Source: Magnetospira sp. QH-2
Lineage (GTDB): Bacteria > Pseudomonadota > Alphaproteobacteria > Rhodospirillales > Magnetospiraceae
Reading direction: 5' to 3'
Assembly (NCBI RefSeq): GCF_000968135.1
Contig: NZ_FO538765.1
Span: 3,236,001-3,300,000 of the forward strand
Length of the DNA stretch: 64,000 nt
Positions 30,292 to 40,334 of the stretch are shown one piece after another. A program made the position numbers and the translations under genes. The notes beneath the pieces are model-generated. The model saw only the letters and a list, made by a program, of their open reading frames with translations, was not told where the DNA came from and ran no database searches. The stretch's first letter is position 1. Every line of letters begins with the position of its first letter.

Positions 30292-31137
30292 ATGGACGCC
30301 TTTCTCGACTCCAACGGCCTGCCTTTGGCCGACTTGGTACCCTTGGTCGCGATGCTGGCCGGGGCTGGGGTCGTTGCCGGGTTGATCGCCGGTCTGCTGG
30401 GGGTGGGCGGCGGCATCGTCGTGGTGCCCGTACTGTTTCACGTATTCGGCATGCTCGACATTGATCCAATGGTGCGCATGCATGCGGCGGTGGGCACCTC
30501 GCTGGCGGTCATCGTGCCAACGGGATTGTCCTCCGCCCGCGCCCATTGGCGGCGCCAAGCGGTGGATACCGGCATCCTGCGGGCCTGGGGTTCTTGGATC
30601 GTGGTTGGGGTGTTATTGGGGAGCGCCTTCGCAGCCCGGCTGGACGGCAAGATCCTGACCATCATGTTCGGTTTCCTCGCGGTGATTGTCGCCTCGCGGC
30701 TGCTGTTCGGACGCCCCGACAAGGCCATACGCGACCGGTTGCCACCCGCCCCCTGGTCGCAAACCATCGCCGCGGCAATTGGTGGGCTATCGGCAATGTT
30801 GGGCATTGGCGGCGGCACCTTCAGCGTCCCGGTTCTGACCATTTGTGGGCGGCCCATCCATCGAGCCGTGGGCACGGCAGCGGCGCTTGGCCTGATCATC
30901 GCCTTGCCAGGTGCCATCGGATTCATGGTGGCGGGATGGAGCGCTCCCGGGCTACCGCCGCTTTCGCTTGGATATGTCAACCTGCTGGCCCTGGCCGCAA
31001 TCATTCCCATGTCGGTGTTGGCCGCGCCCTTGGGGGCCAAACTGGCTCACCGTCTGAAAGCCGAGCACCTGCGCCGGGCATTTGCGATCTTTCTGTTTTT
31101 CGTCGCCGGACGCATGCTTTTTGGGGCCTTTATGTGA
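30292..31137 (+). CDS. TauE/SafE family membrane transporter
   Basis: 281 residues from ATG 30292; an in-frame TTG 9 bases earlier is possible. Eight hydrophobic segments. The two family repeats are marked by AGLIAGLLGVGGGIVVVPVL and GGLSAMLGIGGGTFSVPVLT. These proteins export sulfite, sulfoacetate or other organic anions. The substrate cannot be read from sequence. The gene stands alone, between the groESL terminator and glgA. Confidence 0.88.
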   Translation: MDAFLDSNGLPLADLVPLVAMLAGAGVVAGLIAGLLGVGGGIVVVPVLFHVFGMLDIDPMVRMHAAVGTSLAVIVPTGLSSARAHWRRQAVDTGILRAWGSWIVVGVLLGSAFAARLDGKILTIMFGFLAVIVASRLLFGRPDKAIRDRLPPAPWSQTIAAAIGGLSAMLGIGGGTFSVPVLTICGRPIHRAVGTAAALGLIIALPGAIGFMVAGWSAPGLPPLSLGYVNLLALAAIIPMSVLAAPLGAKLAHRLKAEHLRRAFAIFLFFVAGRMLFGAFM

Positions 31138-31232
31138 ACCGGGCCGCGACATTGGGTGGAAGATATCGTAATCTGGCGCCGCATTTTTGAGTTACGCCCC
31201 GGCGGCCCCGTCGGGGACGGGGGAATTTGTCC

Positions 31233-32678
31233 ATGAAAGTCCTGTTCGTCACGCCGGAAGCCCATCCGCTGATCAAGACCGGTGGCTTGGCCGATGTGGC
31301 CGGAGCCCTACCCACGGCCTTGGCCGAAGCCGGGCTGGACGTGCGCGTGATGATGCCCGCCTATCCCGAGGCCTTGGACGGCATCGAGGGCCGTACCAGC
31401 GGCGCCGATCTGGGCGATCCGCTGGGCTTCGGCCGCACCAAGCTGGTCGGAGGATACATGCCCGACAGCGGCGTGCCGGTGTGGCTGATCGATTGTCCGC
31501 CCCTTTATAACCGCGACGGCGGCCCCTATTTGGATACCCACGGCAATGACTGGCCGGACAACCACCGCCGATTCGCGCTGTTGTCCTGGGTCGCGGCCTA
31601 TGTGGGCAAGGTGGGCGACGAGCGAGCCTGGATCCCGGCGGTGGTGCATGCCCATGACTGGCAGTGCGGCCTGGCCCCGGTCTATCTGAACCAATGGCGC
31701 GGCCCCGGTCCGGCCACCGTGTTCACCATCCATAACATGCAGTATCAGGGCATATTTCCCAAAGAGATCCTGCCCGAAGTGGGCATTGATCCAGCCTTGT
31801 TCACCATTGATGGGGTGGAGTTCTACGGCCAGGTCTCGTTCCTCAAGGCGGCGCTGAAATTCGCCGATAGCATCACCACGGTTAGCCCCACCTATGCGCG
31901 GGAAATCCGCACCGAGGCCGGAGGCTGGGGATTGAACGGACTGCTTGAATCCCGCAAGGCCGACCTGAGCGGCATTCTGAACGGCGCCGACTATCACATC
32001 TGGGCCCCGGACAGCGATCCAAAACTGGCTAAACCCTATAGCCGCAAGACCGTGGAGGCTGGCAAAGCGACTTGTAAGCACGATCTGCAAGAACGCTTGG
32101 GGCTGGCTGAAGATCCCAACGCACCGCTGTTTGGCGTGGTCAGCCGCATGTCGGGCCAAAAGGGGCTTGATTTGTTGCTGGCCAACATGGGGCCGCTGCT
32201 GCAAGCCGGTGCCCAACTGGCGATCCTGGGCTCCGGTGATCCGGCGGTGGAAGATGCCTTCCGTCAGTTGGCGGTGGATCATCCAAAAACCGTGGCGGTG
32301 CATGTGGGTTACTCGGAATCCATGTCGCACCGGATTCAGGCGGGGGCCGATGCCTTTTTGGTCCCATCCCGCTTCGAGCCCTGTGGTTTGACCCAGCTTT
32401 ACGCCATGCGTTATGGAACTCTACCGGTGGCCCGCCGTACCGGCGGTCTGGCGGACACCATTGTCGATGCGGAATCGGGCCTCGGAACCGGCTTTTTGTT
32501 CGACGCCCCGACCGCCGACGGGCTATGGTCAGCCTTGGCCCGATGTCTGGATGCCTATCGCCAACCCGATCAATGGCAGATACTCCGAGACCGGGCCATG
32601 GCCCAGCAGTTCGATTGGATTCGCGCCGCCGAGGCCTACAAGACGCTTTACCAGGAAACGATCAGCAACAATCAATAG
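31233..32678 (+). CDS. glgA: Glycogen synthase (ADP-glucose)
   Basis: 481 residues from ATG 31233. GT5 family: the N-terminal KTGGLADVAGALP (ADP-glucose binding Lys at residue 15), VVHAHDWQCGLAPVYL, FTIHNMQYQGIFP, and the C-terminal PSRFEPCGLTQLYAMRYG with the catalytic Glu pair. It extends alpha-1,4-glucan chains. It precedes glgP by 9 bases, so synthesis and phosphorolysis genes are co-transcribed. No glgC or glgB is in the window. Confidence 0.96.
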   Translation: MKVLFVTPEAHPLIKTGGLADVAGALPTALAEAGLDVRVMMPAYPEALDGIEGRTSGADLGDPLGFGRTKLVGGYMPDSGVPVWLIDCPPLYNRDGGPYLDTHGNDWPDNHRRFALLSWVAAYVGKVGDERAWIPAVVHAHDWQCGLAPVYLNQWRGPGPATVFTIHNMQYQGIFPKEILPEVGIDPALFTIDGVEFYGQVSFLKAALKFADSITTVSPTYAREIRTEAGGWGLNGLLESRKADLSGILNGADYHIWAPDSDPKLAKPYSRKTVEAGKATCKHDLQERLGLAEDPNAPLFGVVSRMSGQKGLDLLLANMGPLLQAGAQLAILGSGDPAVEDAFRQLAVDHPKTVAVHVGYSESMSHRIQAGADAFLVPSRFEPCGLTQLYAMRYGTLPVARRTGGLADTIVDAESGLGTGFLFDAPTADGLWSALARCLDAYRQPDQWQILRDRAMAQQFDWIRAAEAYKTLYQETISNNQ

Positions 32679-32687
32679 ACGGATATC

Positions 32688-35171
32688 ATGGATAAGATCC
32701 TTACCGACGCCATCGACCACAGCCTTGAAAACGGCAGCCTTAGCACTCACGAAGGCCTGCGCGACAGCTTGCTCTATTACATGGTGCATGGCGCCGGACG
32801 GGATCCGGAGGAGGCCTCCGCCCGTGATTGGTATTACGCCCTGGCCTACATGGTGCGCGGCGTTCTGGCCGAGCGCTATATCCGCACCAAGCGGGCTCAG
32901 CGCAAGCTCGGGGTCAAGCGTGTCTATTATCTCTCCATGGAATTCCTCATCGGGCGAAGCTTGGCCAATCACATGATGAACCTGGACCTGTGCGACGAAG
33001 CCGCGTCGGTGCTCAAGGAATTCGGCCAAGATTTGAAAGAGATTCAGGAATGCGAACCGGATGCGGCATTGGGCAACGGTGGCCTGGGCCGTCTCGCCGC
33101 CTGCTTCATGGATTCCCTGGCCACCCATGGCTATCCCGGATACGGCTACGGCCTGCGCTATGACTATGGCATGTTCCGCCAGACCATTCAGGATGGCCAG
33201 CAGAAGGAGCGCCCGGAAAACTGGCTGCGCCTGGGCAATCCCTGGGAATTCGAGCGTCCCAACGTCATCTACAAGGTGAAGTTCGGCGGACACCTTCATT
33301 CCCATCACGACGACATGGGCAAAGAGGTCACCGAATGGCTGGGCACCGAAGACGTGCTGGCCTTGGCCTACAACATGCCGATTTCCGGTTATGGACGCCC
33401 GACGGCGGGCAATCTGCGCCTTTGGTCGGCCCGTGCCACCAACGAGTTGGATCTCAGTTCCTTCAACGAAGGCAACTATATCGGCGCGGCAGGCATGAAG
33501 GTCACCTCCGAGAGCCTAACCAAGGTGCTCTATCCGGCCGACAATACCCGCGAAGGCCAGGAGCTGCGGCTCAAACAGGAGTACTTCTTCTGCAGTGCCT
33601 CCATTCAGGACATCCTTCAGCGCCATCTGCGTGATGACCCGACCCTCGACAATCTGCCGGACATGGTCTCCATACAGCTCAACGACACCCACCCGACCTT
33701 GGCGGTGCCAGAGTTGATGCGGCTGCTCATCGACGAGCATAAGTACGACTTCGAGAAGGCTTGGGATATCACCCAGCGAACCTTCTCCTATACCAACCAC
33801 ACGCTGATGGTCGAGGCCCTGGAGGTCTGGTCACTGGAGTTGGTCGGTCACCTGCTACCGCGTCACCTGGATTTGATTTACAAGATCAACGATTTCTTCC
33901 TGACCGAAGTGCGCCGCGAACACCCCGGTGATCCGAGCATGATTGCTCGCCTGTCGCTGATCGACGATCATCATCGGACCGTGCGCATGGCCCATGTGGC
34001 GGTGGTCGCCAGCCACAAGGTCAACGGCGTGGCCGAGATCCATTCGGGTTTGGTGAAAGCCAACCTGTTCCCCGACTTCCACCGGCTCTATCCGGACAAG
34101 TTTACCAACATGACCAACGGCATCACACCGCGCCGCTGGCTGTTGGAGGCCAATAAGCCGCTCAATGATTTGATCTCGCAGCATATTGGCACTGCCTGGA
34201 TCACCGATCTGGATCGGCTAACCGAACTGGCGCCGCTGGCCGAGGATCCGTCGTTCCGCCGCGCCTTTGCCGAGGCCAAGAAAGAAAACAAGCAGCGTCT
34301 CGCCCGCTATATCAAGACCACCAACGATATCGATCTGGACCCCACGTCGCTGTTCGACACCCAGGTCAAGCGGATGCACGAATACAAGCGGCAGCTATTG
34401 AACCTGTTGCATGTGGTGACCCTCTATAACCGCATGCGCAAGGACCCCAACGGCCATCACCAGGCGCGCACAGTGATCCTGGGTGGCAAGGCGGCGCCCA
34501 GCTACTACATGGCCAAGCAGATCATCCGATTGGCCAATGACATTGCTGACATCGTCAATCATGATCGGTCCATTGGCGGTAAGCTGAAAGTGGTGTTCGT
34601 CCCCAATTACAGCGTCACCGCCGCGCAGATCATAATCCCCGGCAGTGACCTGTCGGAGCAGATCTCAACCGCCGGCACCGAGGCATCGGGCACCGGCAAC
34701 ATGAAGTTCGCCCTCAACGGTGCCCTGACCATCGGCACCCTGGACGGGGCGAACATCGAGATCCGCGAGGAAGTGGGCGAGGACAATATCTTCATCTTCG
34801 GCATGACCACCCAAGAGGTGGAAGACCGCAAGCGCTCCGGCTACGACACCTGGCAGTACTACAACAACAATCCGGAACTGAAGGCGGTGCTCGACATGAT
34901 TTCGTCTGGCTATTTCTCGCCGGAGGATACCCACCGCTACAAGGATGTGGTGGATGCCCTGCTTTGGGGTGGTGACCCCTATATGCTGCTGGCTGACTAT
35001 GAGTCCTATATCGAGGCCCAGGGCGAGGTGGAAAAGGTATTTGCCGATCAAGAGGAATGGACCCGGCGAGCGATCCTCAACGTGGCTCACATGGGCAAGT
35101 TCTCCAGTGACCGCACCATTCACTCCTATGCCAGCGAAATCTGGAACATCGAACCGCTAAAGGTGAGCTAA
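32688..35171 (+). CDS. glgP: Glycogen/alpha-glucan phosphorylase
   Basis: 827 residues, full length for GT35. VYYLSMEFLIGRSLANHM, ALGNGGLGRLAACFMDS, the substrate loop RRWLLEANKPL, and EASGTGNMKFALNGALTIGT with the PLP Lys. It releases glucose-1-phosphate from glycogen ends. With GlgX (debranching) and MalQ (disproportionation) from 9-13.7 kb it makes a full breakdown route. Second gene after glgA. Confidence 0.97.
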   Translation: MDKILTDAIDHSLENGSLSTHEGLRDSLLYYMVHGAGRDPEEASARDWYYALAYMVRGVLAERYIRTKRAQRKLGVKRVYYLSMEFLIGRSLANHMMNLDLCDEAASVLKEFGQDLKEIQECEPDAALGNGGLGRLAACFMDSLATHGYPGYGYGLRYDYGMFRQTIQDGQQKERPENWLRLGNPWEFERPNVIYKVKFGGHLHSHHDDMGKEVTEWLGTEDVLALAYNMPISGYGRPTAGNLRLWSARATNELDLSSFNEGNYIGAAGMKVTSESLTKVLYPADNTREGQELRLKQEYFFCSASIQDILQRHLRDDPTLDNLPDMVSIQLNDTHPTLAVPELMRLLIDEHKYDFEKAWDITQRTFSYTNHTLMVEALEVWSLELVGHLLPRHLDLIYKINDFFLTEVRREHPGDPSMIARLSLIDDHHRTVRMAHVAVVASHKVNGVAEIHSGLVKANLFPDFHRLYPDKFTNMTNGITPRRWLLEANKPLNDLISQHIGTAWITDLDRLTELAPLAEDPSFRRAFAEAKKENKQRLARYIKTTNDIDLDPTSLFDTQVKRMHEYKRQLLNLLHVVTLYNRMRKDPNGHHQARTVILGGKAAPSYYMAKQIIRLANDIADIVNHDRSIGGKLKVVFVPNYSVTAAQIIIPGSDLSEQISTAGTEASGTGNMKFALNGALTIGTLDGANIEIREEVGEDNIFIFGMTTQEVEDRKRSGYDTWQYYNNNPELKAVLDMISSGYFSPEDTHRYKDVVDALLWGGDPYMLLADYESYIEAQGEVEKVFADQEEWTRRAILNVAHMGKFSSDRTIHSYASEIWNIEPLKVS

Positions 35172-35204
35172 ACCACCCATGGCTTGGCGACAGGAATCGG
35201 TTCC

Positions 35205-35798
35205 ATGGTGAAAGCTTCGTTCAGCCATCCCCTGGTCCGTCTCGGGCTGGCCGGGGGATTGGCCTGGCTATTCTGCGCTGCCTTCCTCGATCCGGGGATC
35301 ATGGCTCAGGCGCGGGACTTCAATGGCTCCGCCATTCGCTCTTTGTTGGCGCGGTCGGCCCAGCTTGGCATGCCACTGCCTTGGGTTGGATTGCTGGTCC
35401 TTTGGGGGCTCTTGCGCCGCGCGACCGTGGGCGGCCGGGTGTTGTTTGCCCTGTTCGCCTGGGCGGGAACCACATTACTGGTCGATCTGATTTCCATCGT
35501 CGGCGGGCATTATCATCCGCGCACCGCCATTGAGTCCCTCGTCGGCACAGCGACCGACCGGGCTTCGGAACTGGCCCTTCTAGGCAACAATGCCGAAGGA
35601 CTATGGGGATTGATCGCCGCCGGTTTGGCCGTGGCGCCTGCCCCCTGGCGGCCCATGCTCTTGATACTCGGTGGGCTGACCTCCATGATCCGGGTCGTGG
35701 CCGGGGAAGTCTATCTGGGGGATGCGATCTTGGCGGCCTTGCTGGCTCTTATGGTGGCGGCGGCGATGCGTCGTTGGGCTCCGGCTCCCGCCCATTGA
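35205..35798 (+). CDS. PAP2-fold membrane protein with degenerate catalytic motifs
   Basis: 197 residues from ATG 35205 (AGGAA upstream). Five to six hydrophobic segments in the PAP2 phosphatase pattern. The third motif reads MIRVVAGEVYLGDAI, where active enzymes have R-x5-H-x3-D, so His is replaced. The second motif reads GNNAEGLW where P-S-G-H-A is expected. This looks like a catalytically dead relative. Its 3' end overlaps by 50 bases the end of an opposite-strand PAP2 gene with better-kept motifs. The role is unclear, perhaps lipid binding or a partner protein. Confidence 0.65.
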   Translation: MVKASFSHPLVRLGLAGGLAWLFCAAFLDPGIMAQARDFNGSAIRSLLARSAQLGMPLPWVGLLVLWGLLRRATVGGRVLFALFAWAGTTLLVDLISIVGGHYHPRTAIESLVGTATDRASELALLGNNAEGLWGLIAAGLAVAPAPWRPMLLILGGLTSMIRVVAGEVYLGDAILAALLALMVAAAMRRWAPAPAH

Positions 35799-36450
35799 TC
35801 ATCCAGGCATAGAGCACCAGCACCACCAACACGGTGAAAAGGCTGGCGAAGGTGGCATCGGTGAAGAAATGCTTGCCTTGCATGACCCGCGCCGTGGCTG
35901 CCGCCAGACCGACCCCGGTGGCGACAGCAATCCAAAGAGGCCTGCGCCGCCGGGCCAACAGCGCCAGGGCCAGGGCGTTGAAGGCGAACGCCGCGTCCCC
36001 GGCCACGGTTGAACAGTTCTTGCGGCATTGATCAGCCAGGGTTAGCGGCGCCGTATAGATGGCCTTACCCCCAAACTCTGACAGATCCTTTGGTCGGGCA
36101 CGCCCGGAGTGATCCTTCAGCAGCACATTGGCCAATAGCCCGGCGCTCAAAACAATACTCAGCAATATGAACAAATAGCCGCGTTTGCTGAATCCGAGCA
36201 GCGTTCGCTTGCCCAGCCAGGACCGCACGGCATCGAGCACAAACAAGATCATCACGCCCGCCAGGATCTTCCGGAGGTCGGTATCGATGAACTCGCCCAG
36301 CGGCGTGTTCTGCCACGGGAAATAACCGCGTTCGGTCTCGAACAGGTGCCGCGCGATCCACAGATCGATGGTCGGAAACAGATGAAACAGTTCCGCCAAC
36401 GCGGCACTGAGAATCAGCAGCAAGGCGATGATTTTGGTCAAAGTGGACAT
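35749..36450 (-). CDS. PAP2-type phosphatase
   Basis: 233 residues. Motif 1 KDHSGRARP, motif 2 NCSTVAGDAAFAF (Asp where many members have His), motif 3 ARVMQGKHFFTDATFASL with His and Asp in place. Six membrane segments. PAP2 enzymes of this type remove phosphate from lipid A or from undecaprenyl or glycerolipid phosphates at the periplasmic face. Its start overlaps the stop of the upstream glycosyltransferase by 1 base (TGATG), so the two are coupled. The C-terminal NDASPPPP lies in the overlap with the facing gene. Confidence 0.82.
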   Translation of the reverse strand: MSTLTKIIALLLILSAALAELFHLFPTIDLWIARHLFETERGYFPWQNTPLGEFIDTDLRKILAGVMILFVLDAVRSWLGKRTLLGFSKRGYLFILLSIVLSAGLLANVLLKDHSGRARPKDLSEFGGKAIYTAPLTLADQCRKNCSTVAGDAAFAFNALALALLARRRRPLWIAVATGVGLAAATARVMQGKHFFTDATFASLFTVLVVLVLYAWMINGREPEPNDASPPPP

Positions 36451-37880
36451 CAGAAGTTCCGCAAATCCTCCAGCAACATCCAGGTATAGGACCGTGTCCG
36501 GCCGGAGGCGAGCGGAATCGTAAAATCTCCCTGCGCCGCAATGTCTCGGGCCAGCGGTGGGATGGAGGTCTCCTCGCCCTGCTCGATCACATAAAATACC
36601 CGCCCGCCGTCCTCCGGCATCAACGGAATGGTCAGTTCATAGTGATTGTGAATGGGTTTGTCCCCCGGCCACATGCGGATAGGCGCCGCCGGATCGGGCA
36701 GATAATGCAGCAGCTCCCCGATCATCAGCCGGTCATGGACCAAGATAGCGGTGGGGTTTTGGCTCTGGCTCAAGGCACCGACCTGCCGCCCGAATTCATC
36801 CCAGCCCCGCAGCTTGTCCAGCGGATCACGCTTCAAGGGCAAAGCCACCACGCCGGAAAACACCACCAACAGCACCGCCAGCCCGGCGCCATGCAGCGCG
36901 GTGGATATTCTCAGCCAGCCCGGCCCCACCCGCAGCAGCCAGGCGGTGACCAAGGGGACCGCCGCAATATAGGCGGTGGCCGCCCAGTTGGCATGGGCTC
37001 GAGAGGTGAAGGCCTGAGCCGTGACCAAGAACAGCACCGGCAAGATAAAGAACAGCAGGCGCCGCTCCCCATCGTTCAAGGGATCTTTTTTCCAGCGGAT
37101 CAGACGCAGCAGCAGCGCCCCCATGAGGATCGGCCCGAACACACCAAACTGCGCGCCGACAAACTCCAATCCCTTGCCCGGGTTTTTGAACGCATTGGCC
37201 CAATTGGCGTTGGAGGCTGTATGGCCGGCGGTCACCCACTGGTGATCCATATTCCACAGAATGTTGGGCAACAAACAGAGCCCGGCGATAAGCAACACTT
37301 CCAAAAAGCGCAGGCTCACCAACAACGCCCGATATTCACGGGTGGTCAACAGGTAGAGCCCCGTGCCAAGCAGGAAATAGACCATGGCATACTTGCTCAT
37401 CAGCCCCAGGCCGATGGCCAGCCCCAACCCAATCGCCCAGCCCCGCGCGCCGGTGACCAGCAGCCGATCCAGGCTCAATAACGCCAGGGCCCAGAAAAAC
37501 AACAGCGGCACATCGGTGGAGATCAGAGCCGACGAGAAACTGACCGCGGGCAGGGTGGCATAGACCAAAGCCGTCCAAAAAGCCGCGCGACGGTCGAACA
37601 GATGGACCGCGACCCCGTAGAGCAGCAGCGCCGTGCCGCCATGAAACAAGGGCGCGGCCAGACGTACGAAGGCCTCGCCCTCGCCCAGCGCCGACGTGGC
37701 GGCAATCACCCAACCGATCATCGGCGGCTTGGAAAAATAGCCCCAGTCTGGCGTTGTCGACCAGAACCAGTATTGGGCCTCGTCCCCATGCAGGTTGAGG
37801 TCGCCGGCAAAAAGCCCGGTGACGCGCAGGAGCGTAATCAAGATGATGAGCATGGTGGCAGAGAAAAAGGACGGTTTCAT
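36450..37880 (-). CDS. ArnT/PMT-like membrane glycosyltransferase
   Basis: 476 residues, about 10-11 membrane segments. The first loop has HGDEAQYWFWSTTPDWGYFS, with the Asp-Glu pair used for metal and polyprenyl-sugar binding in the GT-C fold. It resembles the ArnT/DPM-mannosyltransferase-like group that moves a sugar from a polyprenyl carrier to lipid A, lipid or protein. Which acceptor is used is not readable. It lies upstream of the PAP2 gene and downstream of the O-antigen-ligase-like gene, all in one direction. Confidence 0.85.
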   Translation of the reverse strand: MKPSFFSATMLIILITLLRVTGLFAGDLNLHGDEAQYWFWSTTPDWGYFSKPPMIGWVIAATSALGEGEAFVRLAAPLFHGGTALLLYGVAVHLFDRRAAFWTALVYATLPAVSFSSALISTDVPLLFFWALALLSLDRLLVTGARGWAIGLGLAIGLGLMSKYAMVYFLLGTGLYLLTTREYRALLVSLRFLEVLLIAGLCLLPNILWNMDHQWVTAGHTASNANWANAFKNPGKGLEFVGAQFGVFGPILMGALLLRLIRWKKDPLNDGERRLLFFILPVLFLVTAQAFTSRAHANWAATAYIAAVPLVTAWLLRVGPGWLRISTALHGAGLAVLLVVFSGVVALPLKRDPLDKLRGWDEFGRQVGALSQSQNPTAILVHDRLMIGELLHYLPDPAAPIRMWPGDKPIHNHYELTIPLMPEDGGRVFYVIEQGEETSIPPLARDIAAQGDFTIPLASGRTRSYTWMLLEDLRNF

Positions 37881-37892
37881 CTGCCTGATGTC

Positions 37893-40334
37893 CTAACGCT
37901 TACGAGCATCCATGCGGACAGCAGCACCGACTTGAATGCCCAAGCGCTCGCTGGTCCCCGCCTTCAATTGCAGAATAGCCACGGATTTCTGCTCGGGCTG
38001 AATGATATTGATGGAGCGAGGCTTGGCATTTCGGACGATTTCCGTCACCCGCCCATCTACGGATAAGAACAGCATATCAAGGGCAACGAAGACGTTCTCC
38101 ATGGAGATTTTGTGACGATCAGCCGACTCATAGACCAACAACATGCCGTCCTGATCTTCCATGCTGGTCCGCCATTTGAATCCCTGGTCCCTTGCCGCGG
38201 ACGTATCGGCGATATCGATGTTGAAGCGAGCCATACCGGATGCCGTATCGATATACAGCACGGATTCGCGAAATTCCGGTTTAAACAATTTGACCTCGGT
38301 ACCCGTCAAATCAGCCTTGACCTGCGGGTCCACGGGCATCAAACGCTCGACCCCCAGTTCCAGGGAGCGGCGCATCCTCCCCAGCCCGGCTTCTCCAGAA
38401 CCTTCCTGATTGAGCAAGGCCAAGCCGGTAAACCATAGGGCAATGGGATCCTTTGGATTGGCTTCGAACAGGCGATTGCTCAGACGTGTCAGGCGCGCTT
38501 GATCCTGGCGGGCGAAGTAATAAGACAAGAGAGGCGCGACAAAATCCGTCCGCTTCGGCGCACGCGCCAAGAGGGCGTCCACCCGTTGCTCCCAACCTCT
38601 CAGGTACTCATCGACCAGCCCTCTGGCTTCCCCGGTGGTTTCCAAAAAGGCCATATCAGACCGGGTCGTCACGGCTGAGATCTGCAATTTGATACCACTG
38701 GGTTGTCTCAACCGTTGCTCTGCCGCACAGATGATGCCTCTCATATAGGAGACTTTTTCCCGGTCGGGGACTTCACCCTTCAGCGTGCTTGCCTGAAAGG
38801 CGTTCGATAGGGTCCGAAGACGGAAGGAGAGATGATCGCCGTTCCGGCCCCGGTCCACATAGGCCACAGGGCAGTCTTCCTTTCCCGGCACTGGCGCGAG
38901 TGCCGTCGTCATGGGTGGTGCGAAACTGTAGGCGTAGTTGGAAAAATATATGGATTCAATGCCAGCCAGAAGAGATGCGACGCCGAAAAAACCGATGACA
39001 ATCAAAGGTATTTTACCTGGAACTCGCCGTAGTCGCGCAAAGGGTCGAGCCATCGATGCAAGAGCCAAAGCCACCAACGGCATTGCCCCAATGAACAGGA
39101 ACCAGGTCGCATAGACCGTCACATAGGCCGTCCCCAAGGCAAAAGCCAAGGCAGCATATTTACGACGACTTCCCAACGGTAGAATGGCAAATACCATGAT
39201 CGAAAGCAGCATGCCGGGAATGCCCGCGCCCAATATGGATTCAAGAACGAAATTGTGGGAATGAAAATCCACCCGGTGGACCGCATCCCACCACTCCTCG
39301 CTCGCCATCTCACCTCGTGAAATGGGATCGTCCACCAATGCCACCCATTCCACCGGCATATGAATGGCCAACTGATCGCTGTAAGACCCCCAACCAAGCC
39401 CGACCAGCCAGGATTGCGGTGACAGGCTCATGGCATCCCAGACCACCTGGGTCAGGTAGTGGCGAGAGCGTACCGAGTTAGCCAATCCGATCCAAGCGCT
39501 GTCGCCCATTGCCAATTCTGTTAGGTCAAAAATGGTTACCAGCAATGTAATGGTCAATGGAACCAACATGATGGCGGCCACTGCCAAATAGGGCTTGATC
39601 CCGGAATTGACCGGAAGAAACCGATAGGCCAGCATCGCCGCTGGCATAACCAAGACCATGGTTCCGATGGCGGCATTGTTGCTTGAAGCGATGATCACGC
39701 CCGCCGCAAGCAAGATCGCACCCGCCAACCGCAATGGCAGCGCCACCCGCCAAAGCATGAAAACGATCGCTCCCGAGCCAAAGCCCAGGAAAGCGATATA
39801 GTCAGCGAAAAAATAGGGCGCGACCGGATTGGCCATGCCGTGGGTATACATCCACGAGGAAAGGGCCACGACCACCGTCGATACCACGGCCAGGCCGAGC
39901 AACATCCGTCGAATTCGGTGGAATCGGAGCAATAACAAGCTTGCTGCAATCAGTATCGCCATATTGGCATACCAAAGGACGCCTTCGCCGATTTCCACGG
40001 AGCCGTGCCAGGATTGGACAGGAATGTCATGAAAAACGGAGGCCAGGATGCTCCATATGGCCAGCAAGGTCGGCACCACGACAAACGGATGAACCAACAT
40101 TCCACGTGCGGGACGATGGGCCAAGGCAAACAAAAAGATCCCGATCCCGGCAATACCCGACGTGACCCGGATCGCACCAACAACCGGTTCGGCTTGATAC
40201 CAAATCCCGAAGCTCAACGGCTTGCTGGCCAGGAATATGGAGACCAAAGACAGCAGAACGCCCCCTGTCATGAGACCTAAGCCCAGATTTGCCACGGAGG
40301 TTTTCCGAAAAGAATTCGCTATGTTCTGGCTCAT
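37893..40334 (-). CDS. O-antigen ligase-like (Wzy/WaaL) protein fused to C-terminal DUF192
   Basis: 813 residues. Residues about 15-465 form 11-12 membrane segments with a large periplasmic loop carrying DFHSHNFVLESILGAGIPG (His358 region), the hallmark of WaaL/Wzy-type ligases. Residues about 470-690 are soluble and helical, with TPR-like content near 600-660. Residues about 704-805 match DUF192 (FNIDIADTSAARDQGFKWRT, DGMLLVYES, ENVFVALDMLFLSVDGRV, VAILQLKAGTSERLGIQVGA). DUF192 proteins are usually short, separate secreted proteins. The fused form is unusual. It ends 13 bases before the ArnT-like gene and likely shares its transcript. Confidence 0.85.
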   Translation of the reverse strand: MSQNIANSFRKTSVANLGLGLMTGGVLLSLVSIFLASKPLSFGIWYQAEPVVGAIRVTSGIAGIGIFLFALAHRPARGMLVHPFVVVPTLLAIWSILASVFHDIPVQSWHGSVEIGEGVLWYANMAILIAASLLLLRFHRIRRMLLGLAVVSTVVVALSSWMYTHGMANPVAPYFFADYIAFLGFGSGAIVFMLWRVALPLRLAGAILLAAGVIIASSNNAAIGTMVLVMPAAMLAYRFLPVNSGIKPYLAVAAIMLVPLTITLLVTIFDLTELAMGDSAWIGLANSVRSRHYLTQVVWDAMSLSPQSWLVGLGWGSYSDQLAIHMPVEWVALVDDPISRGEMASEEWWDAVHRVDFHSHNFVLESILGAGIPGMLLSIMVFAILPLGSRRKYAALAFALGTAYVTVYATWFLFIGAMPLVALALASMARPFARLRRVPGKIPLIVIGFFGVASLLAGIESIYFSNYAYSFAPPMTTALAPVPGKEDCPVAYVDRGRNGDHLSFRLRTLSNAFQASTLKGEVPDREKVSYMRGIICAAEQRLRQPSGIKLQISAVTTRSDMAFLETTGEARGLVDEYLRGWEQRVDALLARAPKRTDFVAPLLSYYFARQDQARLTRLSNRLFEANPKDPIALWFTGLALLNQEGSGEAGLGRMRRSLELGVERLMPVDPQVKADLTGTEVKLFKPEFRESVLYIDTASGMARFNIDIADTSAARDQGFKWRTSMEDQDGMLLVYESADRHKISMENVFVALDMLFLSVDGRVTEIVRNAKPRSINIIQPEQKSVAILQLKAGTSERLGIQVGAAVRMDARKR

